Notes under the pieces: model-generated | Seen by the model: only the letters and a program-made list of their open reading frames with translations | What the model was told of the DNA's origin: nothing | Database searches by the model: none | Part shown: one piece after another, positions 35,549 through 45,223 of the stretch | Layout: each line of letters opens with the position of its first letter | Position numbering within the stretch: the stretch's first letter is position 1 | Origin: Anaerovorax sp. IOR16 | Lineage (GTDB): Bacteria; Bacillota; Clostridia; Peptostreptococcales; Anaerovoracaceae | Reading direction: 5' to 3' | DNA length: 64,000 nt | Assembly: GCF_017168145.1 (NCBI RefSeq) | Contig: NZ_JADQTL010000010.1 | Span: 372,001-436,000 of the forward strand | Translations under genes and position numbers: made by a program

Positions 35549-36316
35549 TTAATGAAATTCCGTAAGATTTTTCCAATATCGTACGGGCATACATCTTTTT
35601 TGGCAAGCAGGATTTGTGCGTTCCAAAATTGCAATGGAATCAAAATATCTTTTCCATAAAGAACGGTACCCCAATTCATCCTCTGTAACGGTAAAACGAA
35701 TATTACGGTTCAGATCCCCTAAATACCAATTACCATCTTGACAAAAAACAGCTTTTTCTCTTCTTAAATCATGCAAAATAAATGTTTCCATAGGCAAACG
35801 TTTTGCAAAATGATCTGCAATTAGCTCTAATATGTTATGATCCGGTTCGATTGGTGCATATAAAATCTGATGAGCTTTACTCTCTGAATTAGACCCCTCT
35901 TTGCTTTCTTCTATTGTAGAAAATCGTACCAGTCCTAATAATCTATGCTGTTCATTAGCAACCTTCTTTTCTATCTGCTGTACATTATAAACTTCGGATA
36001 CCGAATGAAGAGAATCTATCATCCTTCCTTTTCGAAACCCTAATATCAAATAATGCAGAAGCTTGGTTTCCTTCTGCGGATCGTTAGAAAGAAAAGTTCG
36101 ATAAACACGACGCAAGGAAGCATTTGATATTTTATTTTGAATGGCTTCATAGACTCGTTCTGCTTTTTCCGATTCGGTAGCAACTAAATAAAATGGATAC
36201 AGCATTGACCTTTGATAATCCTCTTCTGGATAAATACCGTCAGCTTTTTCTTTATAATAATGAGCATACACGCAGCACAAAAACCCTTCAAAGCTGCCAT
36301 CATACAAGTAATCCAC
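35549..36316 (-). CDS. TIGR03915-family putative DNA repair protein
   Basis: Partner of the upstream radical-SAM protein; the two occur together in many Firmicutes as a putative DNA modification or repair pair of unknown chemistry. The family begins with YLYDGSFEGFL; here that motif follows a GTG at 36316 with AAGGAGG 6 bases before it, so I use this GTG start (255 residues) rather than the ATG at 36484. It overlaps the end of the radical-SAM gene by 17 bases, implying translational coupling. No catalytic residues can be named. Confidence 0.83.
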   Translation of the reverse strand: MDYLYDGSFEGFLCCVYAHYYKEKADGIYPEEDYQRSMLYPFYLVATESEKAERVYEAIQNKISNASLRRVYRTFLSNDPQKETKLLHYLILGFRKGRMIDSLHSVSEVYNVQQIEKKVANEQHRLLGLVRFSTIEESKEGSNSESKAHQILYAPIEPDHNILELIADHFAKRLPMETFILHDLRREKAVFCQDGNWYLGDLNRNIRFTVTEDELGYRSLWKRYFDSIAILERTNPACQKRCMPVRYWKNLTEFH

Positions 36317-37739
36317 GTTGTTCCTCCTTAGCTGCAGCAAGCAAGTGCGTACGCTCTGTACCAAACAAGGATAACTGTTCTTCTTTATTTGGTGGTAAAA
36401 GCCCGTATTTAATACGCTCTGCCGAAAGCATTTGCCCACGTATCTTTTCAGGAGCAATTTCTCCTTCACCATAATACCTTCCACAGCAAGTAATAAAAAA
36501 CTTCGCTCGTTTTATAACCACACCGATTTTTTTTAAATCATCAAATTTCACTGCACTAAGCCGTCTCTGTCTCACAATTCGCATTGCTGATATATTTCCC
36601 ACTCCCGGAATTCTTAACAATTCTTCCATAGAAGCCTTGTTGATTTCAATTGGGAACTGCTCAATGTGGCGAAGCGCCCAAGTAACTTTTGGATCCAATT
36701 CCAGATCAAAAAACGGGTTTTCTTCATCAAGCAACTCTTCTGCCGAAAATCCATAAAATCGAAGTAGCCAATCTGCTTGATAAAGTCGATGCTCTCTTAA
36801 CAGAGGAGGTGGAGTTAGAAGTGCAGGAAGTTTTGAAGAAGAAACAACTGGAATGTAAGCAGAAAAATAGACACGCTTCATCTGAAACTTTTTATAAAGA
36901 CTTTCTGACATTTTAATAATTTGCCGATCACTTTCCGGTGTTGCACCAATAATCATTTGTGTAGTTTGACCTGCCGGAGCAAAATTATATAGATCTCCTT
37001 TCTTATAAGGAAGAATTCCATACTTTGCTTCCTGCTCTCGTGTTGACACCGGAAGCTCTAAACCATTTAGCAGTAAATCTTCTCTTTGTTTTAACTTTGA
37101 AAATCGATTTCCGGCACCTTTTAAACTTTTCTGTTCTTCTAATGTATTAGTAATCTGCCTCATGGGATTTAAAATTCCTGCCGCTTTTTTTTGGGGGGCT
37201 AGTATTGCTAAACTTTCCTTCGTCGGTAGCTCAATGTTCACACTTAAGCGATCAGCTTGCAAGCCAATTTCTCTTACAAGTTCGGGCGATACTCCGGGAA
37301 TGATTTTTGCATGGATGTAACCCGAAAACCCATATTTCTCTCTCAATAAAGAAAGTGCTTTTAAAATTCGTTCTGCTGTGTAATCCGGAGAATTCTCCAC
37401 TGCAGAACTTAAAAACAACCCTTCAATGTAATTTCTTTTATAAAATTCTATGGTTAATTGGGCTAGTTCCTCCGGTTCAAATGATGCTCTTTCTACATCT
37501 GCAGAACGTCGATTTACACAATATTCGCAATCATAGACGCAACGATTGGAAAAAAGGATTTTTAACAAAGAAATGCATCTTCCATCTGCCGACCAAGAAT
37601 GGCAAATCCCAGATACTGCAGCCGTCCCCATTTTTTTTGCTTTCGTTCGATCTGCTCCGCTGCTGGAACAAGAAACATCATACTTCGCACTGTCCGCTAA
37701 AATTTTTAATTTTTCTAACGTAACATCCATTCCCGGCAT
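36300..37739 (-). CDS. putative DNA modification/repair radical SAM protein (TIGR03916)
   Basis: Radical S-adenosylmethionine enzyme of 479 residues. The [4Fe-4S] motif CVYDCEYC (CxxxCxxC) lies near residue 65. A C-terminal helix-hairpin-helix segment (MEELLRIPGVGNISAMRIVR) suggests DNA binding. Upstream in the ~160-base gap to speB are two facing LexA-like half-palindromes, which would fit DNA-damage induction. Coupled to the TIGR03915 gene. The reaction has not been established for this family as far as I know. Confidence 0.88.
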   Translation of the reverse strand: MPGMDVTLEKLKILADSAKYDVSCSSSGADRTKAKKMGTAAVSGICHSWSADGRCISLLKILFSNRCVYDCEYCVNRRSADVERASFEPEELAQLTIEFYKRNYIEGLFLSSAVENSPDYTAERILKALSLLREKYGFSGYIHAKIIPGVSPELVREIGLQADRLSVNIELPTKESLAILAPQKKAAGILNPMRQITNTLEEQKSLKGAGNRFSKLKQREDLLLNGLELPVSTREQEAKYGILPYKKGDLYNFAPAGQTTQMIIGATPESDRQIIKMSESLYKKFQMKRVYFSAYIPVVSSSKLPALLTPPPLLREHRLYQADWLLRFYGFSAEELLDEENPFFDLELDPKVTWALRHIEQFPIEINKASMEELLRIPGVGNISAMRIVRQRRLSAVKFDDLKKIGVVIKRAKFFITCCGRYYGEGEIAPEKIRGQMLSAERIKYGLLPPNKEEQLSLFGTERTHLLAAAKEEQRGLLV

Positions 37740-37812
37740 ATTCCTTCTCCCTCTGCCTTTTTAGATTTTTGAAATCCTTTTCAAATTAAAAACATTGAAT
37801 AATCAATAAAAA

Positions 37813-37855
37813 AACATTTGTTCTATTTATTATAACCAAAATAGAACAAATGTTC
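37813..37855 (-). promoter_or_regulatory. LexA-like SOS box(es) upstream of the radical-SAM repair operon
   Basis: A large inverted repeat with 16-base arms (37813-37828 and 37839-37854). The right arm contains GAACAAATGTTC (37844-37855), which matches the Firmicute LexA core GAAC-N4-GTTC; the left arm contains AAACATTTGTTC (37812-37823), one base off. The site lies about 75-125 bases upstream of a DNA-repair gene. Confidence 0.6.
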
Positions 37856-37900
37856 AATGTTTTCTATGATTTTTATTTCGTTTACTTTTTCTTTATAGTA

Positions 37901-38827
37901 TTATTTAAGTTTTCCAATCTTTTTTGCTTGATGTCCCCAACATTCGGTTAAAAGTTTTCTTGCAGCAAACATAGAAGTGAGCGAAGGGTCCAATGGTGGT
38001 GCCACTTCAACAATATCGAACGCAATGATATTTAATTCCTCAAATAAAATTCGTAAAAGCTCAAGTGCATCTCTACTGGTAATCCCACCAAACTGCGGCG
38101 TTCCCGTACCGGCTGCATACGCAGGATCTAAGCTATCAATATCATAAGTAATATACACCTTATTATATTTAGACATTTTTTCTACGACATCCCTTGCAAT
38201 TGCTTCCATTCCTTCATGATAGCAATCATATGCAGTTTTTACTTGAATCAAATTCTCTTTTTTAAATGCATATTCATCCGGTTCAATAGAACGAATTCCA
38301 ATAAAGTATAAATTCTGAGTCCCTTCAATGTTAGAAAGTTCCAGAGCCCTTCTTTGAACCGAACCGTGCGATAATTTATCTCCACCCATATCGTCACATA
38401 AATCCATATGAGCATCAATATGAATAATTCCAAAAGGTTCTGAAATTGCATCGTTGATTCCTGCCTCTATTGGTATGGTTACAGAATGATCGCCGCCAAT
38501 GGCAGTAAAGAAAATTCCCTTCTTCACCAAGTCAGTTACATATGATTGAATTTCCTGAAATAATACTTCACGATTTTCCTCTTTAAAATCGCCGGCATCG
38601 AATACGGATAATTCATCCATGTATTCCAATCGCTCTGTGCATGGTGTAGAAGTAAAAGTATTTTGCCGAAGCACACTTGGTCCCAAGCTTGCACCCGCAC
38701 GATAACTTACACCTTGGTCAAATGGAATTCCAAAGAGAACGATGTCCACTTCTTCTTCCGCTTTGTTCGGTTGATTCAATCCACACCATGCTCTTGCATC
38801 ATTTGCAAATTCATCTTTTACTCGCAT
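37901..38827 (-). CDS. speB: agmatinase/arginase-family ureohydrolase
   Basis: Binuclear-manganese ureohydrolase, 308 residues, releasing urea from agmatine (to putrescine) or a related guanidino compound. Metal ligands are in GGDHSVTIP near residue 112, DAHMD near 136 and YDIDSLDPAYAAGTG near 229. Agmatinase is favoured by length and similarity to SpeB; formiminoglutamase or guanidinobutyrase remain possible. The gene has an extended -10 (TGCTATAAT) upstream and an 18-base palindrome at 38873-38890. It is divergent from the GGDEF gene. Confidence 0.87.
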   Translation of the reverse strand: MRVKDEFANDARAWCGLNQPNKAEEEVDIVLFGIPFDQGVSYRAGASLGPSVLRQNTFTSTPCTERLEYMDELSVFDAGDFKEENREVLFQEIQSYVTDLVKKGIFFTAIGGDHSVTIPIEAGINDAISEPFGIIHIDAHMDLCDDMGGDKLSHGSVQRRALELSNIEGTQNLYFIGIRSIEPDEYAFKKENLIQVKTAYDCYHEGMEAIARDVVEKMSKYNKVYITYDIDSLDPAYAAGTGTPQFGGITSRDALELLRILFEELNIIAFDIVEVAPPLDPSLTSMFAARKLLTECWGHQAKKIGKLK

Positions 38828-38872
38828 TTGTTTCCACCTTTCCTTCCTTAGTAAAAACTTACAATAATATAC

Positions 38873-38890
38873 AAATTGTTAAAACAATTT
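38873..38890. promoter_or_regulatory. palindrome upstream of speB
   Basis: AAATTGTT, AA, AACAATTT: a perfect 18-base dyad about 45 bases before the speB start and downstream of its likely -10, a repressor-type position. It resembles but does not match a Rex site. Confidence 0.45.
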
Positions 38891-39048
38891 CATACCTTTA
38901 ATAAAATTATAGCAAGTGTCGCATAAAAATGATATAATACATAAAATATTTTATAAACTTTATTTGATTTCCTCGGATAATTCGAATATGATTATAAATA
39001 TTTTGATGCAAACCAATGTTGAGGAATTATAGAAAATGGTGAGATTAA

Positions 39049-39942
39049 ATGGAAACAATTTTAGCAATTGATGATAGTGCATTTAATATACACACACTAA
39101 CCTCTTTTTTGCAGAACGATTATCATATCATTTCAGCACAGTCTGGCAAAGAAGGGATTCAATTGGCAATGCAACATTTGCCGACTCTTATTTTGCTAGA
39201 TATTGAAATGCCTGAAATGAACGGCTTTGAAGTATTAGAGGAATTACAAAAAAATGAAAGAGTGAATCGAATTCCAGTCATTTTTTTAACAGGGTTAGCC
39301 AATATAGAAACGGAAGAAAAAGCTTTACTCGCAGGCGCGGTTGACTATATTACTAAACCTTACAATCAAAATATTGTCAAAGCGAGAGTACGTACGCACG
39401 TAGATTCCTATTTATACCAAAAAACAATTGAAAACGAATTATTACTGGATGTCCTTACAGGCCTTCACAATCGAAGAAGCTATGAACGCTTTATGTTAGC
39501 CAAATGGAACGACGCGCTTGTAAATCAGACTCCGCTTTCCATAGCAATGATTGACATTGATTATTTTAAAAACGTAAATGATACCTATGGTCACCAAGAA
39601 GGAGACCGTATATTAAAGATGGTTTCTTCTACGATTCAATCTGCACTTCCTAAGTATAATAATTATGTAGCACGTTACGGCGGAGATGAATTTGTTATCA
39701 TCTTGCCAAATGTATATGCAGAGGAAGCCGAGCAAATTGTAAACAAAGTATGCCAAAACGTTTTTAATCAATCTCTTCCAAATATACATTCTAAGGTTTG
39801 TGATATAGTAACGATTAGCATCGGAGGAGCAACAACTATCCCAAATGAATGTGAATACCTCCTAAACTTTATAAATTCTGCTGATGAAATGCTTTATAAA
39901 GCGAAAGCTTTTGGAAGAAATCAAGTGGTTTGGAAAAAATAA
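39049..39942 (+). CDS. response regulator with GGDEF diguanylate cyclase output
   Basis: PleD-like signalling protein of 297 residues: receiver domain (about 1-120; phosphoacceptor Asp in LILLDIEMPEMNGFEV, near residue 50, conserved Lys in DYITKPYNQN) and a GGDEF domain (about 130-297) with the intact catalytic motif RYGGDEFVIILP near 210. It should make cyclic di-GMP when phosphorylated. No histidine kinase is adjacent. A weak GGTGAG precedes the ATG. Cyclic di-GMP controls surface attachment and S-layer proteins in clostridia, so a link to the SLH genes downstream is conceivable but not shown. Confidence 0.93.
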   Translation: METILAIDDSAFNIHTLTSFLQNDYHIISAQSGKEGIQLAMQHLPTLILLDIEMPEMNGFEVLEELQKNERVNRIPVIFLTGLANIETEEKALLAGAVDYITKPYNQNIVKARVRTHVDSYLYQKTIENELLLDVLTGLHNRRSYERFMLAKWNDALVNQTPLSIAMIDIDYFKNVNDTYGHQEGDRILKMVSSTIQSALPKYNNYVARYGGDEFVIILPNVYAEEAEQIVNKVCQNVFNQSLPNIHSKVCDIVTISIGGATTIPNECEYLLNFINSADEMLYKAKAFGRNQVVWKK

Positions 39943-39950
39943 ATTTTACA

Positions 39951-39985
39951 AAAACCCTCATACAATTGCATGAGGGTTTTCCTTT
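39951..39985. terminator. bidirectional terminator between the GGDEF gene and the SLH cluster
   Basis: AAAACCCTCAT pairs perfectly with ATGAGGGTTTT across an 8-base loop, followed by CCTTTTT. It ends the long minus-strand cobalamin-system operon and the plus-strand GGDEF gene. Confidence 0.88.
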
Positions 39986-39992
39986 TTAGTAA

Positions 39993-42900
39993 TCATTCTA
40001 TATTATTTTTAATTAACGCAGAAATGATAACGGCACTTTCTGCTCTCGTTGCATTATCTTTTGGATTAAACGTTGTTGCCGTTTTCCCATTTATGATGCC
40101 TGACTTTTGTAACTGACTTACCGCAGTTTTTGCATAAGCTGCAATTTTTTGCTGGTCCGTAAACACAATCTCTTTTTTGACCACTGCTAATTCTCTTTTG
40201 ATTACCTTACTCTGGTAATTTTGAATCATAACTGCCATATCTTGTCTTGTAATTTTAGCATTCGGTGCAAAATTCATTTTCCCGTCAATATCTTTTTGCC
40301 CTTTTACAACTTCGTTATCATAAGCCCATGCCACTGCTTTTGCATACCAATCTGTTGCTTTTACATCTTTAAATGTTTCAGCTGCTTTCGCCGCATCAAT
40401 ATTTTTTGGATTTTCCATTCCATATAATATCTGTGCGAATTCTGCGCGTGTTATATTGTCATTCGGTGCAAAAGTATTTACTCCCTTTCCACTAACTACT
40501 TCTCTGGCTGCTAAAAATGTAATGGGATTTTTTGCCCAATGTTTTTCAGCATCCTTAAATACAATTTTTTTATAACCAACAGCATAGTTTGAAAAATGAT
40601 TCGTCAAGAAAGTTATCGTTTTTTTATTCTCATCATACTGACAATCTTTTATTATTTCCAGTTGCCCGTGATCATTAATATAATAAATAATGAGACTATT
40701 TAAATCTTCGCTTGCAGAAGCTTCATATGGCATCGATACCTGTATTTCTTCTTTAAAATCAGAAATTATTTTATCGCCTACCGACATATGAAAATCAAGG
40801 ATTGGTCGGTTTCCGATTTCCTTTTCAAACTCTGCTTTTTCTGCCTTAGAAATTGTTTCGAGTTGAGCATAATCTACTTTTGCAACGGTCAATTTTAAAT
40901 CACCATTTATATTCCTTGTAATATGAGAGAGGTTTTCCTTTGAAAGATTTAAATCTGCAATTGGTGTCTGCACCGTCAGCATATCTACATGCTTTTTTAA
41001 TTCCAATAAGGATGTCTTTGGTAATTTCGTTTCTATACTTACGGCTTTTCGGTCTGTTTTTACTATAATTTGTACTTCTTTTCTTAAGTTCTTTTTCTTT
41101 TCAGCCGCTTTTATAATGGTATCAATCGCTTTGCTTATTTCCTCAGTCGAAATAGCAGCCGTTGCATGATTGTTTTTATCAATGCTTGCCTCGACTTCTG
41201 TTTTTCCAATTGCACTTCCCTTTTCCGTTTCTTCTATTATTCCTATGTTGTTTTTTCCACCTGCTGCTTCTACGGCTTTTTCATCCTTGGTCCAATCCTT
41301 CGTATAATAATATACAATGCTGTCTCCTTCTGACAGATCATATTTTGTCAGGCTAATTAGTGGTAATTCTTCATTTACCTTGTAAAGCCAACCGGAATTA
41401 GGACCTTTTGAAAATTCTTCTAATGTCGTTCCTGATTTATTAGTAATGGAAGATACGTAGCCACGACTTGCACCTTCATAGGTAAATCCCTTATCATCCA
41501 GCACTTTTGTAAATACATGGTATACGGTTGCATCCGATTTTACGGTAACCGGTGTCTTAGAAATCCAGGTTCCAGAATCAGATTTTAACGTAAAGTATAC
41601 TTTAATTTCTTTTTCTCCGATTGGTTCAGATGGCTTTTCCTCTCCTCCACCAGCTTCTGTTGCGTATATTTCTGTTTTTTCTCCGGCGGAAAAATCATAA
41701 ACATTAAATGGCTTATGTAAATCCATAACTTGTTTTGCCGCAACTAAGGCCATAAATCCTTGCTTTGTTGCATATAGATTATATTTGCCATCAAAAATAA
41801 ATCCTTTTAAATCTTCCGTTTTATAATTTAAAAGACCATCTACTACACTTTGATTATTCTTGATAAAACGAGTATCTGTATAAGGGTTGATTCCAAGTTG
41901 TGCAAGAGCAATAATGACCATTGCATCACTTCCCACACCTCCGAAACTACCATTTTCACCTTGCTTTTCTGATATTTTTATCAGATTTTTATCGACTGCA
42001 ATTTTTACATCTTCCCTATCATAATACGGAATCAGTCCTTGCAAAAGCATTGCCGGCCCATCTACACCCCAAGCCCAAGTGGATTCATCGTCTAGCATCT
42101 CCAGCATGTAGGCAATGTTTTCTTCAATGACGTTGCTTGCATCATAATTCCCTTGCGATAATGACAAAACCACATAAGGCGCAATCGTATTATAGTAACC
42201 TTGTTTTGCTTCTTCAACTGAAATTTGTTTTAATCCAGTTACCGTATTTATTTTGGCACGGTTAATTGTCCATAAACGAGTCGGATCATATCCCAAAGCA
42301 TTCATAGAAAGAATGGTTGCGACATACGTGTTTGCATCTGTTGAAGCTTGATCTTTTAATTGAGTTAAATTGTAAATTGTTTTATTTACATAAGCCTGCT
42401 TTGCCTCTTTGGAAATTTCTGACTGACTCTCAGGAAATGCTCTTTTATAGGCTTGGAACGCAACAATGTTCCACCAGTCCGTCTCCGTTTCTTTCCAAAA
42501 CCCAACATCTTTCGCTGCATAATCGTTTGCAATATTTGTTGCAAAATTATTTAAAAATACGACTTTATCACTTTTTACTACCTTAATTGAAAATGTTTTT
42601 TCAAAGGTCTGCACTCCTGCATAATTTTTAAATCTTGGACTCGTCAATGTTGCCGTTAACGTAACGTCTGTTTCCTCAAATTGCGGATATACTTCCAAAC
42701 CATCCGTAATCACATTCGGATTGCTGCTTTTCCATATGATATTTGCTCCGATATGATGGTACTTCGATGCTTCTTGAAATTCTATACCACTCTCGCCTTT
42801 TACTGCCGCTTCTACTTTTTTTAGATTACTTTTCACGTTTTCTGCATCTACATTAATTTCTTTGATAACATCAAAAGTCAATGCATCTTGCACTTCTCTT

Positions 42901-45116
42901 AAAACAGTATTTTCCGCCTCTGCATCTTCTTCCGTAAAGGCTTTTACAATAGCAGGGAATCTCTTCTCTACATTACACCCAAGGTAAAAAAGTGTTAAAA
43001 CGATATCCCCTGTCTGATCTGCATTTGTTCGTGTAATTTCCGCTCCGCTTGTTACTTCTTTGACACCCAAATTCTCGGAAGTCCACATAACTTGAATCTC
43101 TCGATATGCTTCTTTAAAGTTTTCATCCTCATCGACATAGTTCCAATTATACGGAATATCATTAATAGAATAGGTCAAATTGTTTAAATCAGCTTTTTCT
43201 TTTGTTCCCCGAACTGTAATATCATCCATCGAAAACAGTTGAATCGCCTCATTTAACAAATCATCCGCTTGTTGTTCTTCTTCTTCTGTAACAGCAGGGA
43301 TCACAATTTGAAACGTTTTTTTCGTTTCACTTGGTACGGGCATTGGCCCTTTGGGCGCCATTCCATAATCCCAACTCGGACTCGGCTTAATTATTGCTGT
43401 CAATGTAACAGAAACATCTTTTTCTCCAACTGCTGGACGATAAATCGTTGTTTCATATGCTCCATTCACCGCATATTTTTCAATTTTCGTTACAGCAGGA
43501 TGACTCGACTCCCATGTGGTTTCGGTATAACAGTTTAAAGGATCTTCCTTTGGTAAATAAATCATAGTTTTTATTTCATTTTGAGAAAGATTCTTTCCTT
43601 TCCATAAATCAAAGGTAAGCCAATTACCGCTTAATACTTCTTGTTTTGTAACAGCTCTTTTTGGCACTGTAACCGGAATTTTGTACTCTTTTTGCGTATC
43701 CCCAAGCGATAAAGTAAAACTTACTTCTTGATTCTCTATCGCTTCTTCACCGTAAACAATAGTTCCATCTTCTTGAATTTGCGTTTGGAGTAATGGGTCA
43801 CAAGTACCTGCAACTTGAATATCAAGATTTTGTTTTCTTACTTTTTCTTCGATAAAATCAATAATATTTGTATCTTGTTTTACTTCACCGTTCCATTCCA
43901 CAACTTCAATGGAATCAGGAAGGTTTGTAATCACAGCATTTAACGTATCTTGAATTTCTTGTTCTGAGTACGCTTTAATTGTTACGGAAAATACTTTTTC
44001 CTCAAAATATTCTCCATAAGAAACGGTTGCCGTAAGTTGCACTGTTTTGTCTTCTGTAAACGAACGTTTTACAGATCCATCTTTTAAAATCACAGAAGAA
44101 TCCGAGCAAGACCATCGAATAAACGTTTCCCCGCTTTGACCCGTTTGAATTAAATTCAGCGGTTCTTTGATTTGATTCAGCGCTTCGTTTCCTCCCTTTA
44201 TTCCATCAAAGGTAAGTGCCTCTTTATCTGCTGCAACGCACTGTTGCTTTTCGTCATCAGACAACCCTTCTTCTACTATGACTTTACAGTTAGAAGGGAT
44301 TAAAATTTCACCTTCCTTTAACGCAGATAAGTAATACGTTCCTGCTTTTTCAAAGGACAAAACAGCTTGCCCATTTTTGTCGGTAACAATGCCTTTACTG
44401 TTATCAGAAGGAATATTGTGAGAAGTTTCATTTCCGATAAGAATTGTTGCATCTTCCAATGGAATGTCTGCGGATGCCCCGCTCATCATTCCGCCTTTCC
44501 AATCAGAGGTTGTTATTACATTATGCTTAAGTGTGACAGAAAACATTTGGTCTTCTTTCACATTCATTTCCGTCTCACAAAATCTTGTATATAAATCTGT
44601 GAGAAAATCCTTATAAATGGTACCTTCGATTTGATCACCATCTTTGACCTCAGCAGTTGTATCCATAACCATCATGCCGTTATTAAAATATCCGATATTA
44701 TAGGTATTTTGTCCCCAAAATTTACTGAAAGATGTTCCATTGTATTCACAAGCAGAAAGCCCGTCTTCATGGTAAAGTTCATGTGCTTTTTGTAAAACAT
44801 CAGCGACTGTGGATCCTTTTTCCACTTCCATCGGTACACAAATTAGGCCTGTAGCTCCATCGCATCCAAGTTTAAATTCTCCTTCCACACTGATGGTTAC
44901 CAAAACTTCTACGGTCTCTGCCAACTCTCCTGTCGGTGCTTCTAAGTTTTGTTGATTGCTTTCTTCTTCTGTTTCCTCTTCGACACTTATAACTTCTGCC
45001 GCGGGATCTGTAAGTACTTCCTCTGCAGCAAAGGTAATTCCCGGAATCGATGTCATAATAAGCATCAACATTAAAATGAATGCTGTCACTCGCCTAAATC
45101 GTTTTCTTGTCTTCAT
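39993..45116 (-). CDS. S-layer-anchored transcobalamin-like protein (DUF4430, Ig-like, alpha/alpha barrel, DUF4430, SLH)
   Basis: Secreted wall-anchored protein of 1707 residues. In order: signal peptide (1-30); DUF4430 domain 1 (about 70-185); four atrophied-type bacterial Ig-like domains (about 290-850, each with a TFD/TVR...W-S-S pattern); an alpha/alpha-toroid domain of the terpenoid-cyclase/prenyltransferase fold (about 850-1135; TDANTYVATILSMNALGYDP, GSFGGVGSDAMVIIALAQLG); DUF4430 domain 2 (about 1165-1290, with PNSGWLYKVNEELP); a stalk domain (about 1300-1510); and three SLH domains (1515-1707). Barrel followed by DUF4430 is the domain order of animal transcobalamin and intrinsic factor. 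It is the last gene of the run that begins at the cobalamin riboswitch. Proposed job: capture corrinoid at the cell surface. Domain calls are by motif; cobalamin binding is inference. Confidence 0.85.
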   Translation of the reverse strand: MKTRKRFRRVTAFILMLMLIMTSIPGITFAAEEVLTDPAAEVISVEEETEEESNQQNLEAPTGELAETVEVLVTISVEGEFKLGCDGATGLICVPMEVEKGSTVADVLQKAHELYHEDGLSACEYNGTSFSKFWGQNTYNIGYFNNGMMVMDTTAEVKDGDQIEGTIYKDFLTDLYTRFCETEMNVKEDQMFSVTLKHNVITTSDWKGGMMSGASADIPLEDATILIGNETSHNIPSDNSKGIVTDKNGQAVLSFEKAGTYYLSALKEGEILIPSNCKVIVEEGLSDDEKQQCVAADKEALTFDGIKGGNEALNQIKEPLNLIQTGQSGETFIRWSCSDSSVILKDGSVKRSFTEDKTVQLTATVSYGEYFEEKVFSVTIKAYSEQEIQDTLNAVITNLPDSIEVVEWNGEVKQDTNIIDFIEEKVRKQNLDIQVAGTCDPLLQTQIQEDGTIVYGEEAIENQEVSFTLSLGDTQKEYKIPVTVPKRAVTKQEVLSGNWLTFDLWKGKNLSQNEIKTMIYLPKEDPLNCYTETTWESSHPAVTKIEKYAVNGAYETTIYRPAVGEKDVSVTLTAIIKPSPSWDYGMAPKGPMPVPSETKKTFQIVIPAVTEEEEQQADDLLNEAIQLFSMDDITVRGTKEKADLNNLTYSINDIPYNWNYVDEDENFKEAYREIQVMWTSENLGVKEVTSGAEITRTNADQTGDIVLTLFYLGCNVEKRFPAIVKAFTEEDAEAENTVLREVQDALTFDVIKEINVDAENVKSNLKKVEAAVKGESGIEFQEASKYHHIGANIIWKSSNPNVITDGLEVYPQFEETDVTLTATLTSPRFKNYAGVQTFEKTFSIKVVKSDKVVFLNNFATNIANDYAAKDVGFWKETETDWWNIVAFQAYKRAFPESQSEISKEAKQAYVNKTIYNLTQLKDQASTDANTYVATILSMNALGYDPTRLWTINRAKINTVTGLKQISVEEAKQGYYNTIAPYVVLSLSQGNYDASNVIEENIAYMLEMLDDESTWAWGVDGPAMLLQGLIPYYDREDVKIAVDKNLIKISEKQGENGSFGGVGSDAMVIIALAQLGINPYTDTRFIKNNQSVVDGLLNYKTEDLKGFIFDGKYNLYATKQGFMALVAAKQVMDLHKPFNVYDFSAGEKTEIYATEAGGGEEKPSEPIGEKEIKVYFTLKSDSGTWISKTPVTVKSDATVYHVFTKVLDDKGFTYEGASRGYVSSITNKSGTTLEEFSKGPNSGWLYKVNEELPLISLTKYDLSEGDSIVYYYTKDWTKDEKAVEAAGGKNNIGIIEETEKGSAIGKTEVEASIDKNNHATAAISTEEISKAIDTIIKAAEKKKNLRKEVQIIVKTDRKAVSIETKLPKTSLLELKKHVDMLTVQTPIADLNLSKENLSHITRNINGDLKLTVAKVDYAQLETISKAEKAEFEKEIGNRPILDFHMSVGDKIISDFKEEIQVSMPYEASASEDLNSLIIYYINDHGQLEIIKDCQYDENKKTITFLTNHFSNYAVGYKKIVFKDAEKHWAKNPITFLAAREVVSGKGVNTFAPNDNITRAEFAQILYGMENPKNIDAAKAAETFKDVKATDWYAKAVAWAYDNEVVKGQKDIDGKMNFAPNAKITRQDMAVMIQNYQSKVIKRELAVVKKEIVFTDQQKIAAYAKTAVSQLQKSGIINGKTATTFNPKDNATRAESAVIISALIKNNIE

Positions 45117-45223
45117 TTTTTATTTTCCTCCTTGCCCTTAATGTTAAAATTGTTTGTCCATTATTTCTAAAACAGTTGATACTATTTTTCTATGACTCCA
45201 TACGTCGTAAAACACATTTTTCG

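Noticed and set aside
38873-38890. Rex operator upstream of speB
   Set aside because: The dyad has a 2-base instead of the expected spacing and lacks the full TTGTTAA-N4-TTAACAA pattern; kept only as an unidentified palindrome.
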